NCBI GenBank assembly: GCA_947444055.1
Contig: CANEYR010000010.1
Location: 17,102-81,101 of the forward strand
Length of the DNA stretch: 64,000 nucleotides
Direction of reading: 5' to 3'
Source of the DNA: Planctomycetota bacterium
GTDB taxonomy: Bacteria; Planctomycetota; UBA1135; UBA2386
Of the stretch, positions 10,243-19,329 are shown piece after piece. The translations under genes were made by a program, and so were the position numbers. The notes below the pieces were generated by a model, which worked only from the letters and a program-made list of their open reading frames with translations, did not search any database and was not told the origin of the DNA. Numbering within the stretch: the first letter of the stretch is position 1; each line of letters opens with the position of its first letter.

Positions 10243-12864
10243 TCACAGCCGCACGACGCTGCGCATCAGCGAAACCGGCAACGGGAACGGCGTCGGCGAC
10301 ACCGGGTCGAACACCGCGCACTGCACGAAACAGTGCGACCACGGCAACGGCGGGATCGACCAGAACGTCGAGCGCGTGGTGGCGTCGAACAGCTGCAGGT
10401 CGGCGACGATGACGTCGCTGAACTGGTTGCCAAGGTCAAGACTCACCACGCCCGGCGCCACCGACGGCTGGTTGCTCGTGCTGATCACGAGCGCCCCAAA
10501 GCTCAACGTCGGCTGACTGCCAGCACCGCAGTAGACGCGGAACGATTGCCCCGGCGGGACTGTGGGTGGTGCACTCATCGGCACGCCGACGGGCGAGGCG
10601 TTCAGCGAGATGATGGTGCTCGAGCTGCTGCCCACCGGATTCTGGAACGACAGTGCCAGGCCACCTGGCGCCAGCCCCTGCGGTAGATGGAAGTAGAGCT
10701 GCGTCGGGCTCACCACCGTGAAGCCACCGGCATGCCAGTTCGCGTTGTTCAGTGGGCCGACGATCGAAGCGCCCAGCACGGCGGACGTCACCGTGTCGAG
10801 CCGTTCCCCAGTGACCAGGAACGGCGTGTTGAGGACGTTGGGGAGACCGGCCGGCGTGACGGTGGTGACCGCAGGTCGCCGCGGGAACGACGGCAGCCCG
10901 TAGTTCGGGAACAGATCGTGCGTGGGCCACGTCGCGATCTGCTCCACCATGGTGTTGACGTCGTCGAACCCGGCTTCGCTGTCGCCCTGGTTGACGAACA
11001 CTGCGATGGCGATGCCGTCGGTGCGCCAGACGATGCGCGTCGCCGCGTCCGACAGCGAGCCGCCCTTGTTGTAGGCCCACACCCCATTCGGTCGCTGCCA
11101 CCAGCTGAAGCTGCCCGGGGTCACGTTGCCGGGCCCTTCGCTGAACGCCGGAAAGCTGTGCCGCGTCAGCATGCTGGTCTGTTGCGCCGGCGGCAGCACG
11201 CTCCAATCTGCGCCGAGGCCGAACACGCCGCTGAGCAAGCGCACGAAGTCGACGGTCGACAGCGCCATGCCGCCCGAGCCGTCGGCGAGGTTGTGGTCTC
11301 CACTCCATTGCCGCGCCCGGCGCCGCTGGTCGGCGTGCACGGTGCTCGTGGCCAGCTCCAACGTCCGCGGGTAGCCCTTGATCTCCCCGGCGGGCAGGTT
11401 CGCTTCGATCGAAGTCGCGACGCGCGGCCGCGTGATCCCGAGCGGGGTGTAGAAGTTCTGCAGCAGGTAAGAGTGCATCGACAGCCCGGTCTGCTGACGC
11501 ACGACCTGAGACGCCAGCAAGAACGCGCTGTTGCTGTACTCGCCGTAGGTGCCTGGCACGAACTCCACCGGCTGCGTGCGCAGCCACGCGACACCCAGGC
11601 TGTGCGTCGTCGGCAGCACCGGCGACGTCGAGTTCCACCACGTGGCGATCGTGGCGCCGTCGTAGTTGCGCACCAATCCCGAGGTGTATTCCAGGCAATT
11701 CAGCAACGTGATGTTGTCGAACCAGCCGCCGGTCGGCGTCAGCCCTAGCACCTGCTGTGGCCGGCTGCCGAGCGTCAACGGTGAGGTCGTGGTCAGCTTG
11801 TGCACCGCCAAAGAAGTCAGCACCTTGGTGAGGCTGGCTGTGCGGAAGTTGCTGGTGGGCTGGGTGGTCATCGTTCCCGCTTCGCCCCACGTGTAGCCGC
11901 GTGCGAACACCAACCTCCCGTCCTTCGCGATGGCCACCGATGCGTTGCGAGCGCCGGTCGTGCTCAGCAGGTTCTGCATGTAGACATCGAACGGACTGAA
12001 GGTGGCATGGGCCTGGCCGGTCGTCGAGAACACGCGCGCCCGCGGCGTGCGTTCGGCGGAGAAGGTGCCGGCCATGCGCAGCGACGCGCCGGCGCCGCCC
12101 GCAGCGATGACGAGCGGCGACAGGCCTTGGCCGGTCAGCGTCGTGACCTGGGTTTGCCAGCCGCTGCTCGTGTAGTTGGCGCGCGCGGCCCAGCTGCCGA
12201 GGCGGTCGTCGTGCCACACCGAGACATAACGCAGGCTCTCCGACAGGCCCAAGGCGGCGATGCGCGCGTCGGCTTCGTAGTACGCACTGAACGTCTCCGT
12301 GAACTCGGTGTTGTTGGCATCGATGACAACGTCCCACACGGTGCCGCTGGGGTTCGGTTCGAACACGGCGCAGTAGAGCGGGGTCGTGCTGGTGCCGTGG
12401 ATGTCGACGCTGACCGGACGTCGTCCGGCAGTGAGGGCGCTGTTGACCGCCGTCAAGAACGCCGATTCGCTGCTGGCCGTCAAGTCGGTGGTGCTGGCGC
12501 CATCCGCATGGAACACCGCGGCAAACACGGTGTCGCTGCCGCTGCCAGCCGCCGTCACCAGCTTCGGGCGGTAGCCCTGGCCGATCCACGTCGAACGCTG
12601 GGTGGTGTATTGAGCCTGCGTCATGTTGTGGCTCGCAACCCAACTCGGCCCGCCTTGCACTTCCCAGATGGCGGCGTAGCGCGGGGCCGCAAGACCGCCG
12701 GCGACGGACAATTGTTTCAGGCGGTAGCCCTGACCGGTGAGCGTGTTGAACTGCGATTGGTGCGATGCCGCCGTCGCATCGTGGTAGGTGACGACCTGCG
12801 CAAACGCGGGAACGGCGAGGCCCGTGGCCGCCGCCAGGGCGAGCCGGATAGGGGAGGTCTTCAT
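10243..12864 (-). CDS. Secreted serine hydrolase (beta-lactamase fold) with N-terminal tandem repeats
   Basis: The product has 873 residues. Residues 1-22 are a signal peptide ending AFA. Residues 23-275 hold about five degenerate repeats of the form GQGYRPKLV followed by a Y/FAAV-type strand, matching the bacterial tandem repeat domain (BTRD1) seen in polyglycine-hydrolase-like proteins. The catalytic domain of the PF00144 type follows: SLTK at 344-347 (Ser nucleophile and Lys), YSN at 443-445 and a KGG motif near 600-602. An IPT/TIG-like domain (from about residue 655) and a C-terminal beta domain complete the protein. It probably acts outside the cytoplasm on a peptide or ester; the substrate is unknown. 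The start is set by the signal peptide. Confidence 0.85.
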   Translation of the reverse strand: MKTSPIRLALAAATGLAVPAFAQVVTYHDATAASHQSQFNTLTGQGYRLKQLSVAGGLAAPRYAAIWEVQGGPSWVASHNMTQAQYTTQRSTWIGQGYRPKLVTAAGSGSDTVFAAVFHADGASTTDLTASSESAFLTAVNSALTAGRRPVSVDIHGTSTTPLYCAVFEPNPSGTVWDVVIDANNTEFTETFSAYYEADARIAALGLSESLRYVSVWHDDRLGSWAARANYTSSGWQTQVTTLTGQGLSPLVIAAGGAGASLRMAGTFSAERTPRARVFSTTGQAHATFSPFDVYMQNLLSTTGARNASVAIAKDGRLVFARGYTWGEAGTMTTQPTSNFRTASLTKVLTSLAVHKLTTTSPLTLGSRPQQVLGLTPTGGWFDNITLLNCLEYTSGLVRNYDGATIATWWNSTSPVLPTTHSLGVAWLRTQPVEFVPGTYGEYSNSAFLLASQVVRQQTGLSMHSYLLQNFYTPLGITRPRVATSIEANLPAGEIKGYPRTLELATSTVHADQRRRARQWSGDHNLADGSGGMALSTVDFVRLLSGVFGLGADWSVLPPAQQTSMLTRHSFPAFSEGPGNVTPGSFSWWQRPNGVWAYNKGGSLSDAATRIVWRTDGIAIAVFVNQGDSEAGFDDVNTMVEQIATWPTHDLFPNYGLPSFPRRPAVTTVTPAGLPNVLNTPFLVTGERLDTVTSAVLGASIVGPLNNANWHAGGFTVVSPTQLYFHLPQGLAPGGLALSFQNPVGSSSSTIISLNASPVGVPMSAPPTVPPGQSFRVYCGAGSQPTLSFGALVISTSNQPSVAPGVVSLDLGNQFSDVIVADLQLFDATTRSTFWSIPPLPWSHCFVQCAVFDPVSPTPFPLPVSLMRSVVRL

Positions 12865-12947
12865 GCAACGAGCGGAGCGATCCGGGGCGGCGTTCCGTTC
12901 GCGGCTTCTACAGAATTTGCCGGCGGCAGGCCGCGCGCGTTGGGCCG

Positions 12948-14018
12948 CTAACGCGAGAGTCGGCGCCAGGTCGCGAGCAGTTCGGCGGCGGCGTCTGGCC
13001 ACTGCATCGTGGCGAGGTGTTGGCGGCAGGCGGCTTCGTCCACGACGTGGGTCGTGGTGGCGGCGATGGCCAGTGCCCAGCGCTCGGGGTCGTGCGGTGG
13101 CAAGGTGACGCCGAGCGTGCCCACGACCTCGGGCAGGGCTGTGGTGTTGCACACGAGCACCGGTCGGCGATGCGCCAGACCTTCCAGGGCGGGCAGGCCA
13201 AAGCCTTCGTGCAGCGATGGCATCACGACGGCGCGGGCCTGGCGATACAGACCGGCGAGAGTCAGTTCGTCGACCACACCGAGAACGTGCAGCCGCACCT
13301 GCAGCGCGTTGGCTGTCTGTTGCAGCGATCGCAGGGCCCCGGCGTCACGACCGGCGAGCCACAATTCGGGGCGCTGCGCCGTCGGCAGTTGGGCCACCGC
13401 TTGCACGACGAGCCGCAGGCCCTTGCGTGGCTCGATGTGGCCGACGTGCAGCAGATACCCGTTGGCTGGCAGCGGCATCTGCAACGGTGCGCCCCCAGTC
13501 GCTACTGACTCGACGCCATTCTTGACGACGACGGCGATGGGGGCGGCGGGCACCAGCAAGCGCAGACGACCTGCCGTCCAGTGACTCGGTGCGACGATCG
13601 CGTCGGCGCGTTCACACGAACGTCGCAACACGGCCCGCGCCAGCCAGCGTGGCCAACGCGAGAAGCCGTCGACGGCGCGCAGGTCGTGCACCAGCAAGCA
13701 GGTTGGTACCGGCACTCGCGGCAGTGGCAAGAAGCCGTGGTCGTAGACCGTTGCCGCCAGCTCGCGCAAACAGTCCGGCAGCAGTCGTTGCTCGGCGCGG
13801 GCGCGGGTCCAGCTCGGACCGGCAGGAATGTCGATCGGCAACCACGCGATGCCGCGCCGTGGTGGCGGCGTGAAGTCCCGGCGATGCAGCACGGTGATGC
13901 GTTCACCGGGATGCAGCTGCGTGCCTGTGTGCGTCAGCAGGGCCAGCAGCCGCCGATTGGCGCCCGACGGCGGCCCGAGCAACCAACCCGCAACCACCGC
14001 GTGCAGGGTCACGACCAT
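12948..14018 (-). CDS. Glycosyltransferase, GT4 family
   Basis: The product has 356 residues. The C-terminal Rossmann domain is typical of GT4: LLHVGHIEPRKG, then LWLAGRDAG, then the donor-binding MPSLHEGFGLPALEGLA with the EGFG-x7-E pattern. The N-terminal domain has HDLRAVDGF and VAPSHWTAGRL. It transfers a sugar from a nucleotide donor, probably to a lipid-linked or surface glycan. The ATG at 14018 overlaps the end of the preceding GT gene by 10 bases. It is the last of three consecutive GT4 genes. Confidence 0.9.
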   Translation of the reverse strand: MVVTLHAVVAGWLLGPPSGANRRLLALLTHTGTQLHPGERITVLHRRDFTPPPRRGIAWLPIDIPAGPSWTRARAEQRLLPDCLRELAATVYDHGFLPLPRVPVPTCLLVHDLRAVDGFSRWPRWLARAVLRRSCERADAIVAPSHWTAGRLRLLVPAAPIAVVVKNGVESVATGGAPLQMPLPANGYLLHVGHIEPRKGLRLVVQAVAQLPTAQRPELWLAGRDAGALRSLQQTANALQVRLHVLGVVDELTLAGLYRQARAVVMPSLHEGFGLPALEGLAHRRPVLVCNTTALPEVVGTLGVTLPPHDPERWALAIAATTTHVVDEAACRQHLATMQWPDAAAELLATWRRLSR

Positions 14019-15007
14019 TCCCCGCGGTGTCCCGCCGACCACTCGGCGGCGACGGCTTCGCAGGTCTTCTGCGCGGCGCGTTGGTGGCCAGCTTGGGCGA
14101 GCCGCCAGCGCAGCGCTTCGTCGGTGTGGATCGTGCACAGGCCGTGGGCGATGTCGTGGCTGTTGCGCGGATCCGCGAACAGGGCAGCACCGTTGGTGAT
14201 CTCTTGGTGCGGGGCGAGATCGCTGCACAGCACCGGTGCGCCTTGCGCCATGCCTTCGAGCACCGGCATGCCGAAGCCTTCGAACAAAGAGCAATGCACG
14301 ACCGCGCGGCAGCTGCGCAGCAGACGTTCCTTCTCCGGCTCGTCGACGTAGTCGTGCGGCGGCCCGAGGAAGCGCAGGTCGGGCAGCGTCGGGCATTGCT
14401 GGCGCGCCAACGCATGCGCTTCTCGCACCCGGTCGCGGTTCTTGCGCGGCCGGTCGTCGCCGAGCACGAGCAGCGGCCCATGGCGAGCTGCGGTGCTGGC
14501 CGCCGTCGGGGCGGGACCCAGCGCGGTGCCGTGGGGAATTACGGCGAGCGGCGGCGTGCGGCGGCCGAGCCACGCGCGCGTGTCCATCGCCGTCAGCAGC
14601 GAAGGCGTGATGATCGCCGTCGCGTGCCGCAGCAAGCGCGACAGCATGAAGTGGCGGAACGAGTGCACAGGTTCGCCGACTTCCGGATGCATCCACGGCA
14701 GATCGTGCACGGTGGCGAAGGTGCGGCAGCGAGTCCAGCGTGGGATGGATGCGACCGAGCTGTGCAACACGTCGGCGCGCAGACGCTGCAACAACGACGG
14801 CAACCGCAACTGCCGACGAATGGCACCGCGCGGGGCCAGCTCACATCGCACGCCGGGGATCGAGGGCGCCGCGACGTTCGGCGGCACCAGCAAGATGCAG
14901 TCGGCATAGCCAGCGCGCGCGTATGCCGTGAGCCCGTTCAGGAACGCGCGACCAACGCCGGTGATCGGCCCGTCGCCGAGGCAGATGCCATCGAAGGCGA
15001 CGATCAC
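14009..15007 (-). CDS. Glycosyltransferase, GT4 family
   Basis: The product has 332 residues. It starts with IVAFDGICLGDGPITGVGRA, the GxGR pattern of an acceptor-side GT4 domain, has FATVHDLPWMHPE and IITPSLLTA in the middle, and the donor-site CSLFEGFGMPVLEGMA. It also has LLVLGDDRPRKNRDR in place of the more usual VGT-x-EPRKN, a slightly altered hinge. The start overlaps the stop of the first GT gene (ATGA). It is a paralogue of both neighbours and presumably acts in the same glycan pathway. Confidence 0.9.
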   Translation of the reverse strand: MIVAFDGICLGDGPITGVGRAFLNGLTAYARAGYADCILLVPPNVAAPSIPGVRCELAPRGAIRRQLRLPSLLQRLRADVLHSSVASIPRWTRCRTFATVHDLPWMHPEVGEPVHSFRHFMLSRLLRHATAIITPSLLTAMDTRAWLGRRTPPLAVIPHGTALGPAPTAASTAARHGPLLVLGDDRPRKNRDRVREAHALARQQCPTLPDLRFLGPPHDYVDEPEKERLLRSCRAVVHCSLFEGFGMPVLEGMAQGAPVLCSDLAPHQEITNGAALFADPRNSHDIAHGLCTIHTDEALRWRLAQAGHQRAAQKTCEAVAAEWSAGHRGEWS

Positions 15008-16083
15008 GGTGCGACCTCGCGATAGAGCGCGGCGTGCGCCGCCGCACAGTGCTGCCAGCGAAAGTCGGCGGCGCGCGCGCGTCCCGCCGCGATGCTTCGC
15101 TGGCGCAAGGGCGAGTCGCGCAGTGTGCGCGCGACGGCGTCGGCGAGGGCTTCGGGGCTGGTGGCATCGGCGAATACGAAGGCGCCATCGCCGAGTTCAC
15201 GCATCGGGGCGCAGTCGTGGGCCACCACCGGCACCCCGAGTTGCATCGCTTCGAGCGGCGGAAACCCAAAGCCTTCCCACAACGAAGGGAACACCAGGGC
15301 CCGAGCGTGCTGCAGCAGCGGCCACAGGCCCTCGTCGTCGACGTTCGTTCGCCACTCGATCAGGCCCTCGGTCACTGCCTGCCGCAAGTCGCGCACGATG
15401 TCGTCGCATTGCCAGCCGATGCGCCCAACGACCAAGAGTCGCGGGCGCGGCGTCGGCAGCGCGCGCCACGCCGCCAGCAACGTGCGGTGGTTCTTGCGCG
15501 GCTCGATGGTGCCAACGCACAGCACGTAGTCGCCGAGCGTGTTGGGTGGTGGTGGCGAGCTTGGCACGTGATCGACCCCGAAGGGCACGATGTGCACCGA
15601 CGCGGCGCGCGGTGCGAACGCGCGCAGATCAGCGGCGGTGGCAAGCGAAGGCACCACGATCGCCGCGGCCATGCCGATGGCGGCGCGTGTGCGTTCTCGC
15701 AGCACGGTGGCGTTCTCACCATGCCAGCCTGGATCGCGCACGAAGGCGAGGTCGTGCACGGTCAGCACCGCCTTGGCGCGACTCAGCGGTGCATGCACGT
15801 AGTCGGTCCAATGGAACACCCTCACGTTGCCCGCCAGGCGATCGGCGCCGAGCCCCATGCGCGCGAGGGCAGGCAGCGAACGGCCGGGAATCGGCAGCCG
15901 GTGCAGCCGCGCGCGCGCCGGCACTGCGGTCTGGCAGCGCGCGGGCGCCAAGCTGTGGCCGAACAGATGCACGACGACATTGTCGCGTTCCGCGAGGGAG
16001 CGGGCGAGCTCGCGCGTCGCGCGGCCGATGCCAGCGGCGGACAACAGAGCCGGACGGTAGTCGAGAGCGATCGGCAGGCGCAT
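15004..16083 (-). CDS. Glycosyltransferase, GT4 family (first gene of the operon)
   Basis: The product has 359 residues. GT4 hallmarks are AGIGRATREL at the N-terminus, TVHDLAFVRDPGW, VGTIEPRKNHRTLL at the hinge and FPSLWEGFGFPPLEAMQ in the donor site. The ATG at 16083 is chosen because it precedes the first beta strand (LPIALDYRPALL). Sequence further upstream is antisense to the start of the divergent gene at 16133. The 49-base gap between them must hold the divergent promoters. Confidence 0.9.
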   Translation of the reverse strand: MRLPIALDYRPALLSAAGIGRATRELARSLAERDNVVVHLFGHSLAPARCQTAVPARARLHRLPIPGRSLPALARMGLGADRLAGNVRVFHWTDYVHAPLSRAKAVLTVHDLAFVRDPGWHGENATVLRERTRAAIGMAAAIVVPSLATAADLRAFAPRAASVHIVPFGVDHVPSSPPPPNTLGDYVLCVGTIEPRKNHRTLLAAWRALPTPRPRLLVVGRIGWQCDDIVRDLRQAVTEGLIEWRTNVDDEGLWPLLQHARALVFPSLWEGFGFPPLEAMQLGVPVVAHDCAPMRELGDGAFVFADATSPEALADAVARTLRDSPLRQRSIAAGRARAADFRWQHCAAAHAALYREVAP

Positions 16084-16132
16084 GCGGCGGTAGGACTGCG
16101 AGCACGCTATCCTCCTTCCCATCGCCACCGGC

Positions 16133-17659
16133 ATGCAACGCCGCACTGTTCTGTTCCTGTCGCTCGCCGTTGGCATCGTCGCCACGCTGGCTTTCGTGCT
16201 TACCGCTGGTGACGAGCAGGCGCCGCCGCCGAGTCCGTCCTCGCTGTCGCCCACGGTGCCGACGGTGTTGGTCGAGCCAAAGGCAGTGCAGGATCCGCAA
16301 CCGGTGCCCCCAGGGCTGCCACGCGTTCATGTCGAGGTCTTCGCCAAGGAACGCTACTTGCCGCCGTCGCCGGTGCGGGTGCAGGGCGTGCGCGTGGTCG
16401 ATGGCAGTGCGCTGCCGACGTGGCTGTTGGCCGGGGCCGGGGCCGGTTTCGATGCGTCGCCGCAGGCGGCCGGGGTCGCGTTGGCGGCGATCGAGCACGA
16501 GGAAGGCTTGGTGCTTCGCCAGGCGCCGATCACCTTTGGCGCCGTCGCGCAGGTGGCGTTGGGCACGCGGTTGGTGGTGCGCGGGCACGTGGTCGATGCG
16601 CAGAAGCAGCCGATCGTCGGGGCCTCGGTCTGGTTTGGCGAGTTCGATGCCGATGGCCAGCGCCGCGTGGTTCTGACCGTCGAGGAAGGTGCGTTCGAGG
16701 CGTTGGTGCTCGCCAGCGATGGGGTGCCGTTCGTGGTCAGTGGCGAGGGTTTGGCGACGCAATGGCGGGTCACGTCGATTGCCGCCCCGGTGTTGCCGCA
16801 CGACGCCGTGATGGAACGCGGCTGTGTGTTGGAAGTGCAGATCGCGGCGCTGGCAGTCGCGATGGAAGAGGCGCGCGTGTTCGTCGTGCCGCGGCCGACG
16901 GTGGCGACCTCGCTGGCGCGTTGGCCGTTCTTTGAGCAAGCGCTGCTCGATGGCTACCCAGTCGACGCCAACGGGCGCGCGGTGATTCCGGCGTTGCCGA
17001 TGACGGGCGAAGTGGGCCTGGTGGTTCGCCATCCGCGGGCGCCATTGGCGACAGCGCAAGCGGTGACGCTGAAGGGCGAGCGGGTGCGAGCCACGGTGCC
17101 GCTGCAGTTCGCGGCCCGTTCCTGGCAGGGCGTGGTCACGGATGCAGCCGGGGCGCGGCTGCTGCGCGCTGCGGTATGGGGCAAGGCTGGTCGCGTCGAT
17201 CTGTCGCCAGGTGCTTCGCAGCGCCTGGTGCCGCCGCACCTGCAAGCTGTGGGGACCTTCGCGAGTTGCACCGACACCGCGGGCGCGTTCACGATCGGTT
17301 TGGCCGAGGCGCCCGATGCCAGCTTGTCGCTGCGTTGCGCGGGTCGCGCGGGTCGCGATCTGCCGTGGTCGAGCCTGGTCGCGGGACAGCCGGTCGTGCT
17401 ACCAGAATGGCACGGCGGGGAAGTGGAGTTTCGTCTCCACCCGCCGCGCGCTGGCACGCCGTGGGTTGCGCACTTTGACCTCGATGCGGGGCGCGATGTG
17501 GTGGCCAAAGACCAGCCATGGCGCTGCTCGCTGCCGCACGCCGGTTGCTACGACTTCGTGATCCGCACGTTGGTCGGCGACGAAGAGCGCGGCCGCACGG
17601 TCGTCGAGGGTGTGCACGTCACCGGTGCCATCGAGCTGCACGCGCCCAAGCTGCCCTGA
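16133..17659 (+). CDS. Membrane-anchored protein with carboxypeptidase-regulatory-like domains
   Basis: The product has 508 residues. An N-terminal hydrophobic segment (TVLFLSLAVGIVATLAFVLTA) acts as signal or anchor. It is followed by a Pro-rich linker and a mostly beta extracytoplasmic part. Segments such as LVVRGHVVDAQKQPIVGASV and SWQGVVTDAAGARLLRAAV fit the carboxypeptidase regulatory-like / SpaA-like beta-sandwich pattern. No catalytic motif is seen. Its role is unknown; an adhesive or structural envelope role is only an inference. It is divergent from the GT4 operon. Confidence 0.75.
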   Translation: MQRRTVLFLSLAVGIVATLAFVLTAGDEQAPPPSPSSLSPTVPTVLVEPKAVQDPQPVPPGLPRVHVEVFAKERYLPPSPVRVQGVRVVDGSALPTWLLAGAGAGFDASPQAAGVALAAIEHEEGLVLRQAPITFGAVAQVALGTRLVVRGHVVDAQKQPIVGASVWFGEFDADGQRRVVLTVEEGAFEALVLASDGVPFVVSGEGLATQWRVTSIAAPVLPHDAVMERGCVLEVQIAALAVAMEEARVFVVPRPTVATSLARWPFFEQALLDGYPVDANGRAVIPALPMTGEVGLVVRHPRAPLATAQAVTLKGERVRATVPLQFAARSWQGVVTDAAGARLLRAAVWGKAGRVDLSPGASQRLVPPHLQAVGTFASCTDTAGAFTIGLAEAPDASLSLRCAGRAGRDLPWSSLVAGQPVVLPEWHGGEVEFRLHPPRAGTPWVAHFDLDAGRDVVAKDQPWRCSLPHAGCYDFVIRTLVGDEERGRTVVEGVHVTGAIELHAPKLP

Positions 17660-17857
17660 CGCCAACGTTCGCTGCCAGCGGTGCGACGAGTGTCCCGGCG
17701 CGAGATTGGCGCAACTGGCGATGGTGTCGATCGCACCGCTCCGCCAAGCCGCACGCTCCGGGCCGACGCCGACCGCGACTTCGCCAACGAGGTATTCTGT
17801 CGGTGAGCCGTGCGTGTGAGCGTGCGGCGTACCTCGTGTGGCTTCGTTGTGTGGTGG

Positions 17858-17896
17858 GGGGATCGAACCTTGTAGGTTCGATCCCCACTTTTTTTT
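17858..17896 (+). terminator. Intrinsic terminator
   Basis: A 12-bp perfect stem (GGGGATCGAACC with GGTTCGATCCCC, 5-base loop TTGTA) is followed at once by eight Ts at 17889-17896. It lies about 200 bases after the stop of the gene ending at 17659 and just before the GTG at 17934. The 3' arm resembles a tRNA T-arm, but no tRNA can be completed around it. The bases between 17660 and 17857 hold nothing else that I recognise. Confidence 0.85.
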
Positions 17897-17933
17897 CCGC
17901 GGTGTGGTTCGCGTTGGCTACGGTCGCCAGCCC

Positions 17934-19274
17934 GTGAGCATTCTGCGCGATCCGGTCCACGGCGACATCGAACTCTCCCGCGACGAGCTGCGGCTCGTCG
18001 ACACCGTCGAGTTCCAACGCCTGCGTGGCATCAAGCAACTCGGTAGTGCGGCGTTCGTCTATCCAGGGGCGACCCACACCCGCTTCGAACACTCGCTCGG
18101 CACGCTGCACGTCTGCGAACAGTTGCTGCTCGCTTGCAACAAGAACGCGGCGAAGGCGGCGGACTGCTTGCACGTCAGCGAGGTCGAACGGCGACTGCTG
18201 CGCACGGCGGCGTTGCTGCACGACGTCACCCACATTCCGTTCGGTCACAACATCGAAGACCAGACCGGCCTGCTGCCGCGGCACGATGAACCGGAGCGCT
18301 TCCGAGCGATGTTGGGCGACACCGAACTCGGCGCCGAGTTGCAGCGGCAAGGTCTGCGCGACGACGTGCTGGCGATCCTGACGGGCGAAGGCCGCGCGGT
18401 GCCACCGTTCTGGCGGCAGGTGGTGAGCGACACGATCGATGCGGACCTGCTCGATTACCTGCGTCGCGATGCCCACTACACCGGCCTCGAGTTGCGGTAC
18501 GACCGACGGGTCATCGACTACTTCCGGGTCGATAAGAAGAGCGGGCAGATGTTCGTCGACTGCGAGAAGAACGGCATGCTGCGCGAAGACATCGTGTCGG
18601 AGCTGCTGCGGGTGCTCGAGTGCCGCTACCACTTCAGCGAACGCGTCTACTACCACCACGCGAAGATCGCCGCCGGCGCCTTGCTGTCGCGCATGGTGGA
18701 ACTCGCCCTGCAGAGTGGGGCGTTGACGGCGAGCGAGCTGCAATCCCTGACCGACGAGTTGCTGGTGTTCCGTCTCGGCGAGATCGAACTTGGCGATGCC
18801 AAAGCCACCGAGCGGTTGCGTCGCTTCGTCGCCAGGTTTCGTCGGCGCGCGCTGCCGAAGCGAGTGTTGGTGTTGCCGCTCTACCAAAACCACGGCGTGC
18901 AAGACGAGCTGCTGCGCACCTACTTCACGCCGGGGCAGCCCGAGGCGCGCTTTCGCTGGGAGGCTGAGATGGAACGGTTGGCGCAGCGCGAATTCGGCCA
19001 GTCGATCGACGTCATCCTCTATTGCCCCAAGCGCCGCATGCAGTTGAAGGAGGCGAAGACGTTGGTGCGCTTCCCGGGCGTGGGGGATCGCACCCTGCCG
19101 CTGGATGCCTTCGCCGAGCAGATTCCGCGGCTGCGCGACTTGGCCGAGAGTTACCCGCGCATGTGGAAGCTCTACGTGTTCACTTCGCTCGAGGACCGCG
19201 CGCTGCGCCGGCGCTTGCAGACGATGTGTATGGAGGCGCTGCCAGCCGGGTCCCGCAACGCGTTCGTGCTATGA
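17934..19274 (+). CDS. HD-domain phosphohydrolase, dNTPase/SAMHD1-like
   Basis: The product has 446 residues from a GTG at 17934. The start is set by the conserved family opening SILRDPVHGDIEL. The metal-binding HD motifs are present: GATHTRFEHSLG (His48, His53), LLHDVTHIPFGH (His96, Asp97, His100, His105), and a later Asp in DTIDADLLDYL. Family members hydrolyse nucleoside triphosphates or related phosphoesters in the cytoplasm; the exact substrate is not readable. It follows a strong intrinsic terminator and precedes the beta-barrel gene by 55 bases. Confidence 0.9.
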   Translation: MSILRDPVHGDIELSRDELRLVDTVEFQRLRGIKQLGSAAFVYPGATHTRFEHSLGTLHVCEQLLLACNKNAAKAADCLHVSEVERRLLRTAALLHDVTHIPFGHNIEDQTGLLPRHDEPERFRAMLGDTELGAELQRQGLRDDVLAILTGEGRAVPPFWRQVVSDTIDADLLDYLRRDAHYTGLELRYDRRVIDYFRVDKKSGQMFVDCEKNGMLREDIVSELLRVLECRYHFSERVYYHHAKIAAGALLSRMVELALQSGALTASELQSLTDELLVFRLGEIELGDAKATERLRRFVARFRRRALPKRVLVLPLYQNHGVQDELLRTYFTPGQPEARFRWEAEMERLAQREFGQSIDVILYCPKRRMQLKEAKTLVRFPGVGDRTLPLDAFAEQIPRLRDLAESYPRMWKLYVFTSLEDRALRRRLQTMCMEALPAGSRNAFVL

Positions 19275-19329
19275 CGCCTTGCCGTCAAGTCGGATGCCGG
19301 ACTGGGGTCAGCTCGGCTATGGTCCGGTG

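Noticed and set aside
17854..17890. A tRNA gene around the T-arm-like hairpin
   Set aside because: No acceptor stem, D-arm or anticodon arm can be formed and the 3' arm runs into eight Ts.
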